Positions 1-11,343 are shown, counted from the first letter of the stretch. The stretch is DNA of 62,000 bases from Cristatella mucedo (GCA_009760855.2 WPIO01000048.1:205001-267000); one strand, 5' to 3'. The notes: generated by a model from the letters alone, not told the origin. Numbers and translations are program-made.

Positions 1-833
1 CCAAGGCCCCAATATTGTTGAAAGAGGCGAGTGCAAGATGTAGCGAAAACAAGATTGAGAGGAGGAAAAATGGTCGAATAAAACCGCAGTCGCTCCGTTA
101 GTGAACGAATGCCGGATGTGTAGCGCCAACGGTCTACAAAACGTTTACTTTAAGTGATTAGGGCGTACAAATTTTTCGCATACTCTGAGTGAGTTGTCTC
201 GGATTATTGTAATAATTAATAGCAGGGATTGCCACTTTACTTACTGCCGTTGCGACGAGATAATGCGAACTCATACTTCCGGTAGTCGTCCAAAGAATAG
301 CGGCGAGTTTTTGTTATGTACTCCCTTACTCTTCGCCATCTTTGGCATTTTGTATCACGCTCGTCGCTCGTGAGTCTCTTGTTGTTTAACAGTTGCTTTG
401 TGCTGAATTATCTCGTATTGTCGTTGTCTATTTCTTAAGGTAATGTAGGACTGCTGTGACAGCGAGATTGCAGAATTTTTTATACATTAGCTGGTGTATT
501 TTATGGTGCGGAGCTCGTGATATTAAAATCTGGGACGCCGGACGGCCATTCTTATAAGCTGAGTATTCCTAAGTCCGTTATTTTGTATATGAGGATGCGA
601 CTATAAACAGTATATATAAAGTGCTGGTTCAAACTATGCATTATACCTCCGGTATCAGGTCTGTAGGCAGTACATTCAAGTAAACCCTTACTTACTGAGC
701 TCAGCAGTTTATCTCAGGGTCTGTGTCGTCTACTGCGTAGCCGTCTCTTCCCACCCCTTCCGTCTGAGCTCCGCGCAGCCAATCGACTGCATAATTCTCG
801 CTCGCCCCCTCTCTCTCCACCTCTCTATTCTCT

Positions 834-835
<2 letters not shown>
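1..835. other. Unassigned non-coding sequence
   Basis: I see no reading frame longer than a few dozen codons, no recognisable repeat family and no splice pattern in this stretch. It ends in a pyrimidine-rich run leading into the CT microsatellite. Confidence 0.5.

Positions 836-884
<49 letters not shown>
836..884. repeat. (CT)n microsatellite
   Basis: An almost uninterrupted CT dinucleotide run of about 49 bases. Short frames overlapping it on either strand look like low-complexity artefacts. Confidence 0.95.
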
Positions 885-888
<4 letters not shown>

Positions 889-1620
889 AGCTTGCAGGTT
901 ACTTTGTTTGCTGCAGCCGGCTTATCTCACCTCCTTCCTCCTTCACTGTGCTGTCTCAACAAGCTCATTGGATTCCTGTCGTGTAGCCATCCTTCGCACT
1001 AAATTTAAATCTTCTAGGAATGGGGTCTTCACTTCACATCCTCCTAAGTCGGAATCTCTCTTCGGAGCCTGCATTCCTTTTGCATCACTAAAGTCCGAGC
1101 TAAAGACGCATACACTCCGATTGAACTTTCCTGCACACAAGTGAACCTGTGTTTTTGTTCCCGTGTGCTTTGCAAGCTCACCTGTGCATGGTTCACCATG
1201 TTTTACTAGCCAAACGTCCAATTAAATGGTCTCCCTGAGTGCTTTCTTGCACACTTCTGCAATCTGGTCGAAACATGATCACCGTGTGCTTTTATATGCT
1301 TGTCTCAGCATGATGGCGTTCGTGTAATTTAAGCATGGTTATTGCTACTTTTGCACTTCCAGGATAGAGGGTTAGGTTTCTTTCGGTGCAACACTCACGA
1401 CTTATTGCTAACTTTTTTTATTATTGCTTGCGTGAGGTTGCAGTTGCAGCCCCTAGACTGGAGAGCGTTCTGCTAGAGAATTTGCCTTTTTGTGCTCCTA
1501 TGTACTTTGCGTGCTTCCCTGTTCATGGTTCTATGCCTGTTCCTTACTAGTAATCAGGAAGAAAGGATTATCGGGACATATCCTTTAAAGCTCGTCACCT
1601 CTTAGCCCGTGGGTAACTTT
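885..1620. other. Unassigned non-coding sequence
   Basis: Two overlapping short frames on opposite strands near 908-1221 have no recognisable motif and no second copy in the window. I found no known repeat here. Confidence 0.4.
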
Positions 1621-1783
1621 TTCGCACGTAATAACCCAGGTCGTAGGTTCAAGTCCTATAGACTTATAAAGAGCCGACCCATTGTGATCCATCGCTTCGC
1701 TCCTGCGACGGTTCATGCTCAAAGCTTGCAGGCAGCTACTGGGAAGCTAGCTGGTTAAGATGCGATCAAGCGGCAACTAGATA

Positions 1784-1925
1784 TATATAATTCATTAGTA
1801 TAGCGCCCTAAGAGAACTTAATTAATCTCTATTCACGCGCTGTGCATATGTCACGGGGCTCGAGCCCACGACCTTGGCCAGACCTTGGTTGGGGGAGCGC
1901 TGTAACCACGGGGGTCAAACCCACT
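1784..1925 (-). repeat. tRNA-derived SINE type 1, reverse orientation
   Basis: On the minus strand this has a pol III B-box-like core (gtcgtgggctcgagcc), followed by a tail with agttctcttagggcgctatac. The same arrangement is seen on the plus strand at 17404-17550 and 28487-28635. A second B-box-like sequence (ggttcaagtcc) lies just upstream near 1645-1660 and may belong to a broken second copy. Confidence 0.65.
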
Positions 1926-2480
1926 CACGCTGACGATTCTCAGTTCTATTTTTCATTTACACCGTCGGAATCTGCCACAGCAACTGATCAACTGAATGCT
2001 CGCCTTGCAGGCATTCGATCCTAAATGTCGGCAAATTTCCTTAAATTAACGCCGATAAAAGTGATCTGCTGCAGGGACAGGACACCTGAAGCGTGCAGCT
2101 GGACTAGAAGGCTTTGCTTTTCTAATAGACGATGCTCCTGTGCGACCATCAATCACCATTTGCTCGGAATTTAAGTGTCGTCTTCGAGAGCTGCCTAAAT
2201 TTGGAAAGTTTCAATAGGAAGACAGCTTTCAAAGCTAGCCATCACGTTTGATCTTAATATAAGATTACGAACTGTCTTCCACGGCGGTTTGCACAGAATT
2301 TAAAAGCTCTTTAGTTCTGTCTCGGCTAGATTATTGTAATTAACGTTTGGCTGGGCTACCAAAAAAACCCACCAGGTAACAATAGCTGGCAATGAATATG
2401 GCTGCAAGGCTAGTTTACAGATCTCAGAGGTTTGACCGTGTGTCTCCGCAATGGCTGCCAGAGGCGGCCTCCGAAGCGAG
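1926..2480 (+). mobile_element. LINE-beta reverse transcriptase fragment (decayed)
   Basis: The plus strand is a degenerate copy of the reverse transcriptase core of the L2/CR1-like LINE at 41481-44955. The stretch around 1947 encodes HADDSQFYFSFTPSESA, matching that element's YAEDTQLYLSFKPSESA, where the canonical catalytic motif is YADD. Homology continues through the thumb region, where frames shift repeatedly, to about 2480. It is a dead 5'- and 3'-truncated copy. Confidence 0.7.
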
Positions 2481-2816
2481 CTCACATATCTTCACTCCGT
2501 CCAAGTCAAACCATAAGCGTAAAACCATCGAGGTCGTTCCTCACGCACAGACATTTTATAGATCTGCTCTCGAAATCTCACCGTTTTCCATGAAACAAAG
2601 AATTTTAAATCGCCAGTAAGCAAGCCACTGGACAAAACACGTTCACAAAACACCTGATCACAAGACAAGACTGGGGAAATGGTGAGACGTTATTCGAGTG
2701 CGGGGAAAACCCAACTATGAAACTCAGCATGCAAGTGCACGATCCATTTCTCGAGGCTAGCTTTACTGAGGAGCGGCGAACAGAAGAACGGTCTGAGAAA
2801 TGTCAGGAAAGACCTT

Positions 2817-3570
2817 TTAATGTAATGTATCTCCGTCTGCAACGTCATAAAGACTGTGTGGGTGTTACGCATGAGAGTTTTGTATAGCGCACTCACAGCC
2901 TAAGCGGCTTTCGGTACGCATTCGGTAGCCAACAGACCTCGTCTCAAGCAACAAATAGAAAGTGGGAAGCATAGCAGAGTTAGGAGAGCAGTTGAGGTAG
3001 CGAGTAGCATGCAAGTAGCAGCTCAGGACCTCTGAAAAGGATGAGCTATTATCGGCAGCAGGTGAGTAGTTGTCGTCGCGTAAGAATTGTGGAAGTGAGT
3101 TCCACAGTCCACGACCTGCAGAGCTAAAACTTCTGTAGCCAACGGTCTTTAAGCGGGAGAATGGAACAGCTAATTTATTGTCCATATAGGACCTGAGGGC
3201 ACGAGGAGGCTGAAACGGGTGCAGCAGTTCAGCTCGGTACGAAGGAGCCAAGCCGTGGCGGCCTTGTGAGTCAGCGTAAGAACTTTGCTCTGTATCCGTT
3301 GCTCAAGCGGCATCCATCCTGGCTCTTTTAGCAGAGGAGACACGTGCTCAAACCTCTGGGACTTGAAGACTAGCCTTGCAGCCATACTCTTAGCCAGCTG
3401 GAGTGGCCTAGATGCTTTCCTTGGTAGCCCAGCCAAAAGGGAATTGCAATAACCAAGCCGAGACAGAACTAGGGAGCTAGTTAAATTTTTTTGCAAGCCA
3501 CTGTGGAAGACTGTCCCTCGATCTTAGATAGGGATCGGACGTGATGGCCAGGCTGTAGAAGCAGTCTTCT
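2817..3570 (-). mobile_element. LINE-beta 3' end
   Basis: On the minus strand this encodes the C-terminal part of the LINE-beta protein (for example RSFSSAGRGLWNSLPQFLR) in two overlapping frames split by frameshifts. It ends in the family's 3' untranslated region and a short TACATT-type tail at about 2817-2835. It lacks the reverse transcriptase core and is 5'-truncated, as is usual for LINE insertions. Confidence 0.75.
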
Positions 3571-3941
3571 GACCTAGCGCCCCGATGCTCCGGCATCCAC
3601 TTGCAAGTCCGCCTGCTGAAGACCTAGGCTTCAGTGGCGACCTGCCGCGCCTTCGTCACAAGCGTTCGCCAACAATTGCATTGTTGAAATCACCGGTCTA
3701 TCGCGAAGTGGGGGGGGGCGCACAGCGGGAGGGGGGAGCTGCACTGTCAGCGGTAGACAATGCAGGGAAGAAGCTTGCCCCCCCCCCTAGCCAATGACAG
3801 CAGGTGCTCGAGCTGCTCGGCAGCGCTACTGCCGCCGCCACCTCGTTAGCTCACTCCGCGGAGCAAAGGTCGAGCTCGGACTGCCCTCAGCGTCATTCGT
3901 AAGTGCCTCACTCGTTCACCAAGCGAGACTTTTCGCCTCAA
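3571..3941. other. GC-rich unassigned stretch
   Basis: Contains G and C homopolymer runs near 3708 and 3780 and short frames without recognisable motifs. It lies just outside the point (about 3942) where similarity to copy B (from 37545) begins. Confidence 0.4.
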
Positions 3942-4165
3942 TCATTTTGGAAGAGGACGCACAGATTCTGCACAGAAGATGCAGGAGATATTCTGCTCGA
4001 GCCGATTCCTTAAGTAAGGTTTGCCAGTTTCCGAGTAGCGCCAAGTTTGCCGATAATAATTCGTAAGTTCGTTAGATTCTCATTGACGTGTAACAGATAC
4101 ATTCACTGCAGCACCATGCTAGCTGCAGCAGCACGTATGCAATACAGTCACACGTAAAGTATTTC

Positions 4166-4171
4166 TTTATT
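4166..4171 (-). promoter_or_regulatory. Poly(A) signal downstream of exon 8, copy A
   Basis: The minus strand reads AATAAA about 200 bases after the exon 8 stop codon. The equivalent site in copy B (about 37770) reads AATACA, so the signal appears altered there. Confidence 0.5.
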
Positions 4172-4372
4172 CCAATTCATGATCACAAAGGATCTCGGCG
4201 AAAAGATAACATGGACTAAGTCTAATTAAGCAGTGAAGCCCACATAGAAACTGGTCCTTAGCTACATCGTCGGAAGCTACAACACGTGCTGCCATCATGT
4301 GCTGCCAATGCAGTCGTAGTTGCAAGCACGAAGCTCGGTGCCGCCCTGGCACCACTAGCACCTGAAGGCTAG

Positions 4373-4995
4373 CTACTCACGAGGTCGGTCGATCTCGCGG
4401 CTCAGGCGAGGTAATTTGTTTTGGCGAATGCCACTAGCATCGTCCACTACCCTGCCAGCTGCTGGTGCTGCAGCAGCAGGCACGGTGGTGCCACTGGGGC
4501 CTGCTGGTTGCAAAGGGGTTGTGATCGGCCCACCCTGTGGCATTGGATATCCGACAGAAGCCGCTGCCGAACTCGTTTCGCCTTCGGTAATGCCGGGACG
4601 AGTAGAGCGAAAAGCACCGCTGGCAAGTGCGGCCATATGGGCAGATGCCGCAAACTTCGGCGCAGGCACGTTCCCGATCGTAGCGGCTGAGCGATTAGCC
4701 TTGGCGATCTGAAATGGTGCAGCTCTCGATGAAGACATGACCGGCAGCCTTTCGCGGAAGGTCTGGCTCTCGTCGGGGGTGGGCTCGTGCAAGACAAATC
4801 TGCTGCTTTGACCAGAGCCCGAATTAGCACCGCCGACTGGTACGAGCTGACCGATCGCTTCGTGCCCGCCTGTGGCGGCAGCCAGCTGTCCCAAAGATCG
4901 TTGGCTGCTGCCTTCGGCTGCTTGCACCTCCGTTCTGCGCTTGTTCAACTTCAATAGAAGCGTCTGTAAGTGGAGTTGGTAAGCCTTCTTATGAT
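4373..4995 (-). CDS. Exon 8 of duplicated gene, copy A (Ala/Pro/Ser-rich C-terminal exon, unknown function)
   Basis: A 207-codon open frame on the minus strand, preceded by a strong splice acceptor (CCTGTTTCAG at 4996-5005) and ending in TAG. The frame needs one base from an upstream exon (phase 1). The N-terminal third is basic and helical-looking (LHLQTLLLKLNKRRTEVQ). The rest is low complexity, rich in Ala, Pro, Ser and Gly. Copy B (38010-38605) keeps the acceptor and much of the protein sequence. Exon 7 runs into a stop in its own frame, so exon 8 is either reached by an alternative donor (weak candidate GAAC|GTTCGC in exon 7) or belongs to another transcript. No known domain recognised. 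Confidence 0.5.
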
Positions 4996-5089
4996 CTGAA
5001 ACAGGACGATACAAAATTAGCAGTTTTAACAGGGACCAACCTTCAGTATAACCATGCGAGTATTACGGCCTTCTCGGGACGACTGATTT

Positions 5090-6060
5090 AAAGTGAAGTT
5101 TCTCAGCTATTTCTGCTGGATCTCTCAGCGGCTTTTGACCAAGTCACACTTTGACACAGGCGACCAACAAGTCCCTCTTAAGCTACTGTTTCAACATGGC
5201 ATCACGGATACTTTGCTACTACGATTAAAATCGTGCCTCAGTGAGAGATTTCAAATAGTAGATGTCAATGGCCAACTGTCATCCGGTTTGCCTTTAAAAT
5301 ATGGCGTATGCCCAGGATGAGTTCTAGGGTCCACTTTTTTCACAGCATATGCTCTTAGGCCGATGTGATCCTCAAGCACGGACAATCTAGGATTATCTTT
5401 TTAAGCCAATGAGATGCAGCTTTACTTCTGCTTTGATCCATGCCAGCCTTTAGACATGTCAAACTTGCTCGACTTTACATAGAATGTACCACCGAGATTC
5501 AGACTTACATGACAACAAGCTCACTCAAATTGAAAGATGATTAGACCAACTTAAGATTTACCCGAAAACCTAAGGCTACTCACATCTGGAAAGTACAATT
5601 ATCATAATGGGCGTGGCCAGAGATTCTTCTTGCAGCCTTTCTTCTTGCAGCCAAAACACAGATTCTGGGTGTTACGATCCAAAATGGCCTTTCACTAGAT
5701 ACAAGAGGTACACAACTCTGCAACTAGGTTTTTTAAGTGGAGAGTGTTAGAAATGCCATACGAAACCACTCTTTGCCGATTTGTACTGGCTTTCCATCAA
5801 GCATTAATATCGCAATCAAGTTTTGTGTCACTCATTCACAACTCCTATTCTTACTTGCTCGAGCCAACTTATGTGAAATACTTTCAAATCTGGCTTCCCA
5901 TCGCACCACCTGCTACAAACTCTGGTGATTTTGCTGTGCCTCTGTACAACTTCAAATCATTTGGAGGCCGACCCTTCAGTTCACATTCTCTCAGTGCCTA
6001 GAACTTGCTGCCATTTGGCATCACGACACGATTATAATTTCCGAGACTTAAAGAGAAGCT
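5090..6060 (+). mobile_element. Old LINE fragment (L2/CR1-like), between exons 7 and 8 of copy A
   Basis: Bases 5093-5320 encode a reverse transcriptase palm stretch (FQIVDVNGQLSSGLPLKYGV, matching the family's VVNGxxS...LxxGVPQG region). About 5935-6005 encodes a C-terminal piece (NFKSFGGRPFSSHSLSA) resembling LINE-alpha. Frames are broken throughout. The 5' part is also present at 38700-38960 in copy B, so it was inserted before the A/B duplication. Copy B has lost the remaining roughly 780 bases. Confidence 0.65.
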
Positions 6061-6119
6061 TGGTACCAAACTGTGTCTAGGTATGTGGTATATCCGTGTG
6101 AGTTGTTACAATTGGTTAC

Positions 6120-6120
<1 letters not shown>

Positions 6121-6169
<49 letters not shown>

Positions 6170-6195
6170 TGTGTGTGTGTCTGTGTGTGTGAGTG
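6121..6195. repeat. (GT)n microsatellite
   Basis: GT dinucleotide run. Equivalent but different-length GT tracts occur at 38992-39032 in copy B and 46935-46960 in copy C, at the same place in the duplicated block. Confidence 0.95.
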
Positions 6196-6583
6196 CGTGT
6201 ATGTAGGTGTGAGCTATCTTGGGACTCAAAGGTCCAGGACTAAAAATAAAAGAATAGACAAGTCAGAAATTATTGTTTTTGGCTCAGAAAACAAATAGAA
6301 TAGAAAGCGCGCATTGATCTCCATCTGTGGGAGATGATTGATACTATGTGTGTGTGTGAGTGTGTGTGAGCTAAAAGTGTACATGTTATGACTAAGAAAT
6401 TTGAATGATTCCTTTTCAGAAATTCCAAGTGCATTGAGTGCGATTTAGTTCCCTTAGCTTGCTATACACAGACTGTTAAATTATTATTATATAATTATTA
6501 TAAAACCAATGTCAAAGCTGGGATTTTAAGTTCCTGGACTAGCATTAAAAAGAATAGACATGGCAGAAAGTATCGAATTTGGC

Positions 6584-9500
6584 TCAGAAAATGAATATAA
6601 AAGAAAGCGAACGTTCATTAAGAACTGCAACATGTAAAGCAAAGCACGCAAGCTCGTGCATGCTCGTGTTCAGCTGAGCTTCCACCAGCCATGCCAAATC
6701 AGTCACACTGCACAATGCCCAAGCTACTTCAAGTTTCGCTATGTATAATATTGTGCAAGTGTCAGAGCAACATCAAATAGAATCACCATTCCATCAAGCA
6801 AAAACATGTCAACTAAAGCTACTAAGTGTAAAAGATGATCCCCGTGTGCTGCAAAGAAAACGTGCACCTACATTTGCTCGCATGCACATCACTTGCAGAC
6901 ACGGCAGACACTGCAATAAAACTTACCAGCAAGCATGTTGATTGCTTTCCGATAAATTATATAGTCTCTTGGCCAAACAGGAGCAGCTGGGCTGGCGTGT
7001 GGAGCCTCAATGCTACCAGCAATGCCTGTCAGAGATAGAAAAGTACAGCAAATTATTCTACCTGTCCTAATTTGAGGCAGGAGCCAAGTTGTTTTGAAAA
7101 ATGCACGACACAACATTTCATTGCCAAAATGCCTAAGACAACGCAAATTTCCATTGATAGGGATAACCTGACTTGTTTAGAAGTTCTGCACGCAAAGGAT
7201 TAAAGGGCAAGAATTAACCTTAACCACGCCTAGTTTCTATATGACCACGATTACGGAAAATAAAGCTCCGTGAAGTTTGATGACATACAGCAAAATGTGC
7301 CCAATCTAAATCAGAAATCCTTCATGTCTAATTTCAAACAAGCAAAGTTGAACTAGCAATTCAAATTTCTCTCTGATATGCAGTCTTAGCTGAGTTAAGG
7401 AATTTACAAGGCATGAACAAAACCCTGAAAATAAAGAAGCTAAATAAAAGTCACACAAATGCATCTCAATAAGCTTCTAGCATGTATCGCGGTCTACCAA
7501 GATTCGACAAGATGGGATACAAGTCGCAATAGATGCAGAGATCGGTAAATTGTGTTGTTGCTTCCGGTTTACATCCAGGTTAGACATGGTTTTGCATAAC
7601 CATTTTTCTTTCACGCAGAAGTAGTCAACACTTCCGATCCCGTTCTAACATATTTATCATTCAAAAGGTGCCCTAAACACACATTTGACTGTCAGACAAA
7701 TTTCATTAGTACAAATTGTATAAGTATTCTCTTGACATTCTCATTAATTGGCAAAACTTAACCTAAATCTTGCCTAGTTTCACAAATTCAATTGTTGGCT
7801 GAGTGGCTTACTTCGATGTAACTCGATGTGCTCAGACAGGGAAGGATACCACACCCATGCAAAAAAGAAACTGGTTCGTGCATCAATGAAATTCCGCCAT
7901 AAATGTATGGACCAGTTCTTCTTGTGGACAAAAGCTTTGCTATTGGGTTGCAACTACCTCCGAGCATAACCAAAAGATGCTTTAGTGCTTTAATTCAAGC
8001 TGATTAAGCCATTCATGAACAAACAAGGCAGGCAGAGACGACCGATATTTCACATAAATGTCTGTCCGGTTGCTAATCACAGGAAATGGCAGTAAACACG
8101 ACCAGCTTACCGTTATTTTGTGTGCCAGCTGCCTCTGAAGCATTAATCAATGGCAGCATCGAAGATGCTCGAGTAACAGTTTCATCATTATTCGACTCTC
8201 TAAAATTGTGGATCAAGTGATTTAGAAGCTGTCGATAGGAGCATTAAAATGCACTAGCGAGAACCAATTTCACGCCAGGCTGAGCACAATACGCTTATCA
8301 AACGACCTTGATCCGGTACTTTACAGCATCTACACGTTCTAGCACATCTAGAATAATAATAACAATAATAGTAATGCACTTGATAAAGTGCCCTCAGAGA
8401 GCTTAATCTCTTTCTGCGAGCTGTACAATGGCTGCAAAGGGAAATGCGATTGAATGGCTAGTAATATCATGCTTGATAAACAACATGAATAACATGGTTA
8501 AGGGTGACATGCACAGGGTCTGTATGCAAGTGTGGTTACTGGCAGCATGCACAGTGTCAGCAAACATAAGCACATGAAGGACGAATCACAGGAACCCACT
8601 AAATGCTGTCATTAATCTGTGTTTTTAAGTTCTTTTTAAATGTAGTCAAGTCAGGGGATGTTCTGACGCAAGACTGGAGTGAGTTCCAGGCTTCGGAAGT
8701 ATACGAACTAAATGCACGGTCTCCAAAGAATTTGAGGTTTGTACAAGGTATTGGTAAACTGTTGGATTCCGAAAAGCGAAAAGTAATCAAACCTTCTCAC
8801 ACGAATGATGGATCACGAACAATGTTCTGACTGCCTACACAGAACTGCTATATAAGGAATTAAATTATGCCCATCTAATGGCAAACTAAAAAAATTGATT
8901 CTTTGTTTCATATCATTCACCCATCTGGAGGATTCTTTAACATGCATCCTTGGGTTTTTTGAAAGTGTGCAATGCATGTCGGACGATTAGGCAGTTTGAA
9001 GTGTCGCACACTTCCTTTCACCTGCTGCCTACTTTGCAATTGAAAAAGTGAGGGCCTTCAAGTAGAGGCTGAGCCTCACAAAGTCAGTGAAGCAAGCTTT
9101 CCACAAATTTGAGTCGAATTTCAAGAGTACAAAGCCAGTCGCTGCGTCTCTAAGTACAAACAAAAAGAATCTTAAAACTTCCCAATACCTAGTCCGTCGA
9201 TGCGTGGTGCCAACTGCACGTGCCTGATTCTGCACCCGAGATTTGTCTGAGGGGTCATAATCAGCGTGCTCGTCCAAGTCAGCACAGTCGGTGCTGTTCA
9301 AGTCTTGTTTACGCCTTTTTCGATGGGTTGTTGAGGCTGGAGTACTCATGCCCAGCGATTGAACCGAACTGAGCGAAGGTTGCTCTTCTCCTCTGGGCCG
9401 GACTTGAATGAGATCGCCTGCCCTCGGAGCTCCTGTCCTTTCAACTGCCGAGCGATTGGCCGACGACTGGATTGTCTACAAGCATAAGTTTGTAGACAAA

Positions 9501-10382
9501 GAGGACTGCAAGGCCGACTAAGAATGAATCGATGTAAAGAAGCGACTGCAAGCTATCGAATTTACCTGCATCAGAATGATCAGTTCAGCAGCAGGTATAA
9601 GCAGCATCGGGCCCGTGCCGTTGGAACCGACAAGCGAGGCATCGTCTAATGCTCGCTCCTCAGTCGGAGTTGCCTCCAACAGCCCTTCAGTCGGCAGGTC
9701 GGCCAGGGGGCAGCAACGTTTTGCCTCCTCGAGCGGTGTATAAATAACTTTACCACGAACGATGACAGGTACACTAGCGAGAGAAGATGAAATCACCAGA
9801 CGAGAAGCGATCGGAACTGATGTGCCATCATTATTGACATGACTATCATCAGATGGATTGCTGCCAAGATGTTCTGCAGGAACGCTAACTGCCGTCTGTC
9901 TGCTCGTGTCAGTGCACTCTGTGTGCTCTTCAACGCAATGGGCACAGGTCACTTGGCTAGCCATCCTAGTTTCCTGATCACGAGCACCAAAATTTGGTAC
10001 AGTACTACAAAATAACATTATTGTCATGCCCTGTAATCTTGAAGATGAGATTACATCAGCAATTGACTACATGTAAACGAGAATGCTTTAGTACCCTATG
10101 TGAGCACGGCGAGCCACAGGAAAGCTGAAGCTCAAAGCTGTTTGCATATATAGCTTCATACCGAGCAGACTCCATTTGAAATTCTTCATCAATTTCATTC
10201 CTTATCATACACAAGTTCAACGGCTCGTCATCATAATCATCCTCTGAAGAAAGTTCGGAGTATTCAGCCATCTTCAGAGTGACAAAGTCTTCTGCCCTAC
10301 AAATAGTCAACAGATAAAGAGGTCAAACATACCTGGTGACGATAGAATACCAAGGAACAGAATTAAACGAATGCATACTCAT
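6584..10382 (-). CDS. Unrecognised multi-exon gene, copy A (intact-looking, 458 codons)
   Basis: Joined from eight minus-strand exons: 10382-10333, 10296-10162, 10004-9566, 9475-9189, 8199-8111, 7934-7812, 7025-6927, 6738-6584. Every junction has GT/AG ends and the lengths sum to 1377, exactly 459 codons including a TGA. Most boundaries recur in copies B and/or C. The start is the first of two nearby ATGs (MSMHSFNS). The product has an acidic N-terminus (SSEDDYDDE), a Cys cluster (CAHCVEEHTEC), a basic nuclear-localisation-like run (RKRRKQ) before an acidic stretch, then a Trp/Phe-rich C-terminal part (for example NWSIHLWRNFIDARTSFFF). I recognise no family; a nuclear role is inference from the basic run. 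The least certain boundaries are the exon 2 donor (TCG|GTATGA) and exon 5 acceptor (AAAG, with TAG five bases upstream as alternative). Upstream non-coding exons are unknown. Confidence 0.55.
8336..8830 (-). mobile_element. LINE-alpha 3' end, in intron 4-5 (exon 4-exon 3 interval) of copy A
   Basis: The minus strand encodes the last part of the LINE-alpha protein (RAFSSYTSEAWNSLQSCVRTSPDLTTFKKN) followed by its 3' untranslated region and an ATT-type tail at about 8350-8375. It lies between exons 4 and 3 of the gene and is 5'-truncated. Copies B and C lack it at the corresponding position, as far as I can align by eye. Confidence 0.75.
10297..10332 (-). other. 36-nucleotide intron 1, copy A
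   Basis: Donor CCAG|GTATGT and acceptor TTTGTAG|GG flank only 36 bases, joining exon 1 to exon 2 in phase 2 with an open frame across the junction. Copy C has the same 36-base intron at 49235-49270. Confidence 0.45.
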
Positions 10383-11004
10383 GCTAGACTATCGCTGATG
10401 TTGGATGGACAAGTTTTGCTGTACACGTCATCAAAAATCCTGGAGCGTTATTTTCTGTAAATCTGGACAGGTACAGCAAATCCAACCAAAATCAGAAAGA
10501 GTCTAGCATGAGTTTCGTATCTGGCATTGAGCAGCATAATGTGGTACAAGCAGAGCTAAACTTGTAGTTCAAATCGGATACGTGAAGCATTCATTAGTTG
10601 AGCTATGGAATTACAAGACATTTGGCTACACGGAAAATGAAGCTGTATAAATTTGTCACAAGAATGCACCTCAGTCAGCTTCAAGCATGTATATAGATCA
10701 ACCAAAGTTTGACAAGTTGGAATATAAATTGCATAGGATGCAGAAATCGGGATACCTGTTATTTGTAGACAGGTTGCTTCTGGTTTACATCGGGGTTAGA
10801 CATGGCTTGCATAATCATTTTCTTTCCCGTGGAAGTCGTCAGAACTTCCGATCCTGTTTCTAGCTTAATGCAATATTCAATTGTCGGACAGAGTTGAACA
10901 TAATTTCTTTACACATTCCCTCTTGAAATGAGAGGTTATATACCCAACGTATACTGGGTTCAGAGGTTAAGACAAGAGCCTCACTTCGGCAAACTATCTT
11001 CTTG
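10383..11004. other. Upstream flank of copy A gene
   Basis: No reading frame of note. Aligns with 49321-50126 in copy C apart from a SINE present only in C. It probably holds the 5' untranslated region or promoter of the minus-strand gene, but I see no clear TATA box or other element. Confidence 0.4.
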
Positions 11005-11009
11005 CAAGC
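11005..11009. repeat. Target-site duplication, left copy (caagc)
   Basis: Five bases caagc directly abut the left LTR, and the same five follow the right LTR at 15561-15565. Copy C has a single uninterrupted caagc at 50127-50131. Confidence 0.85.
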
Positions 11010-11343
11010 TGTAGTTTGGTTGCACAGCAGAGAGCCAGCCGATGCCCAACACCGACAGTTTATTCCCAACACACGAAGCCCAAGAGCGCACGGCTTCCAT
11101 CAGCCCCTGCCCTCACACAACTCCCCTCCCCTGGTCGACTCCGATGACTCATCGACCACAGCAGTGCACCGGCCGACCCTGATGGTGAATCCACCATCTG
11201 GCCACCAGCTGGTTACCGGCCTGCGTCCATCCCACATCACAGGCGGACCACAGCTGTGCACCGGCCCCTCTCGGTGGTGCTTCTAACAGCTCACCAGTAG
11301 CTTATCAGAGGAGCCTGCATACGATACATACATACGAACTACA
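11010..11343 (-). repeat. 3' LTR of gypsy-like element (334 bp)
   Basis: Nearly identical to the 5' LTR at 15135-15560 but 92 bases shorter, having one instead of two copies of an internal tandem unit. On the minus strand it is preceded by a purine-rich tract (AAGGTCAAGGGAGCG) that would serve as the plus-strand primer. Confidence 0.9.

Noticed and set aside
7788-7973. Exon read as KLLSTRRTGPYIY in the frame that is open in both A and B
   Set aside because: Substitutions between copies favour another frame, and only that one joins its neighbours in phase.
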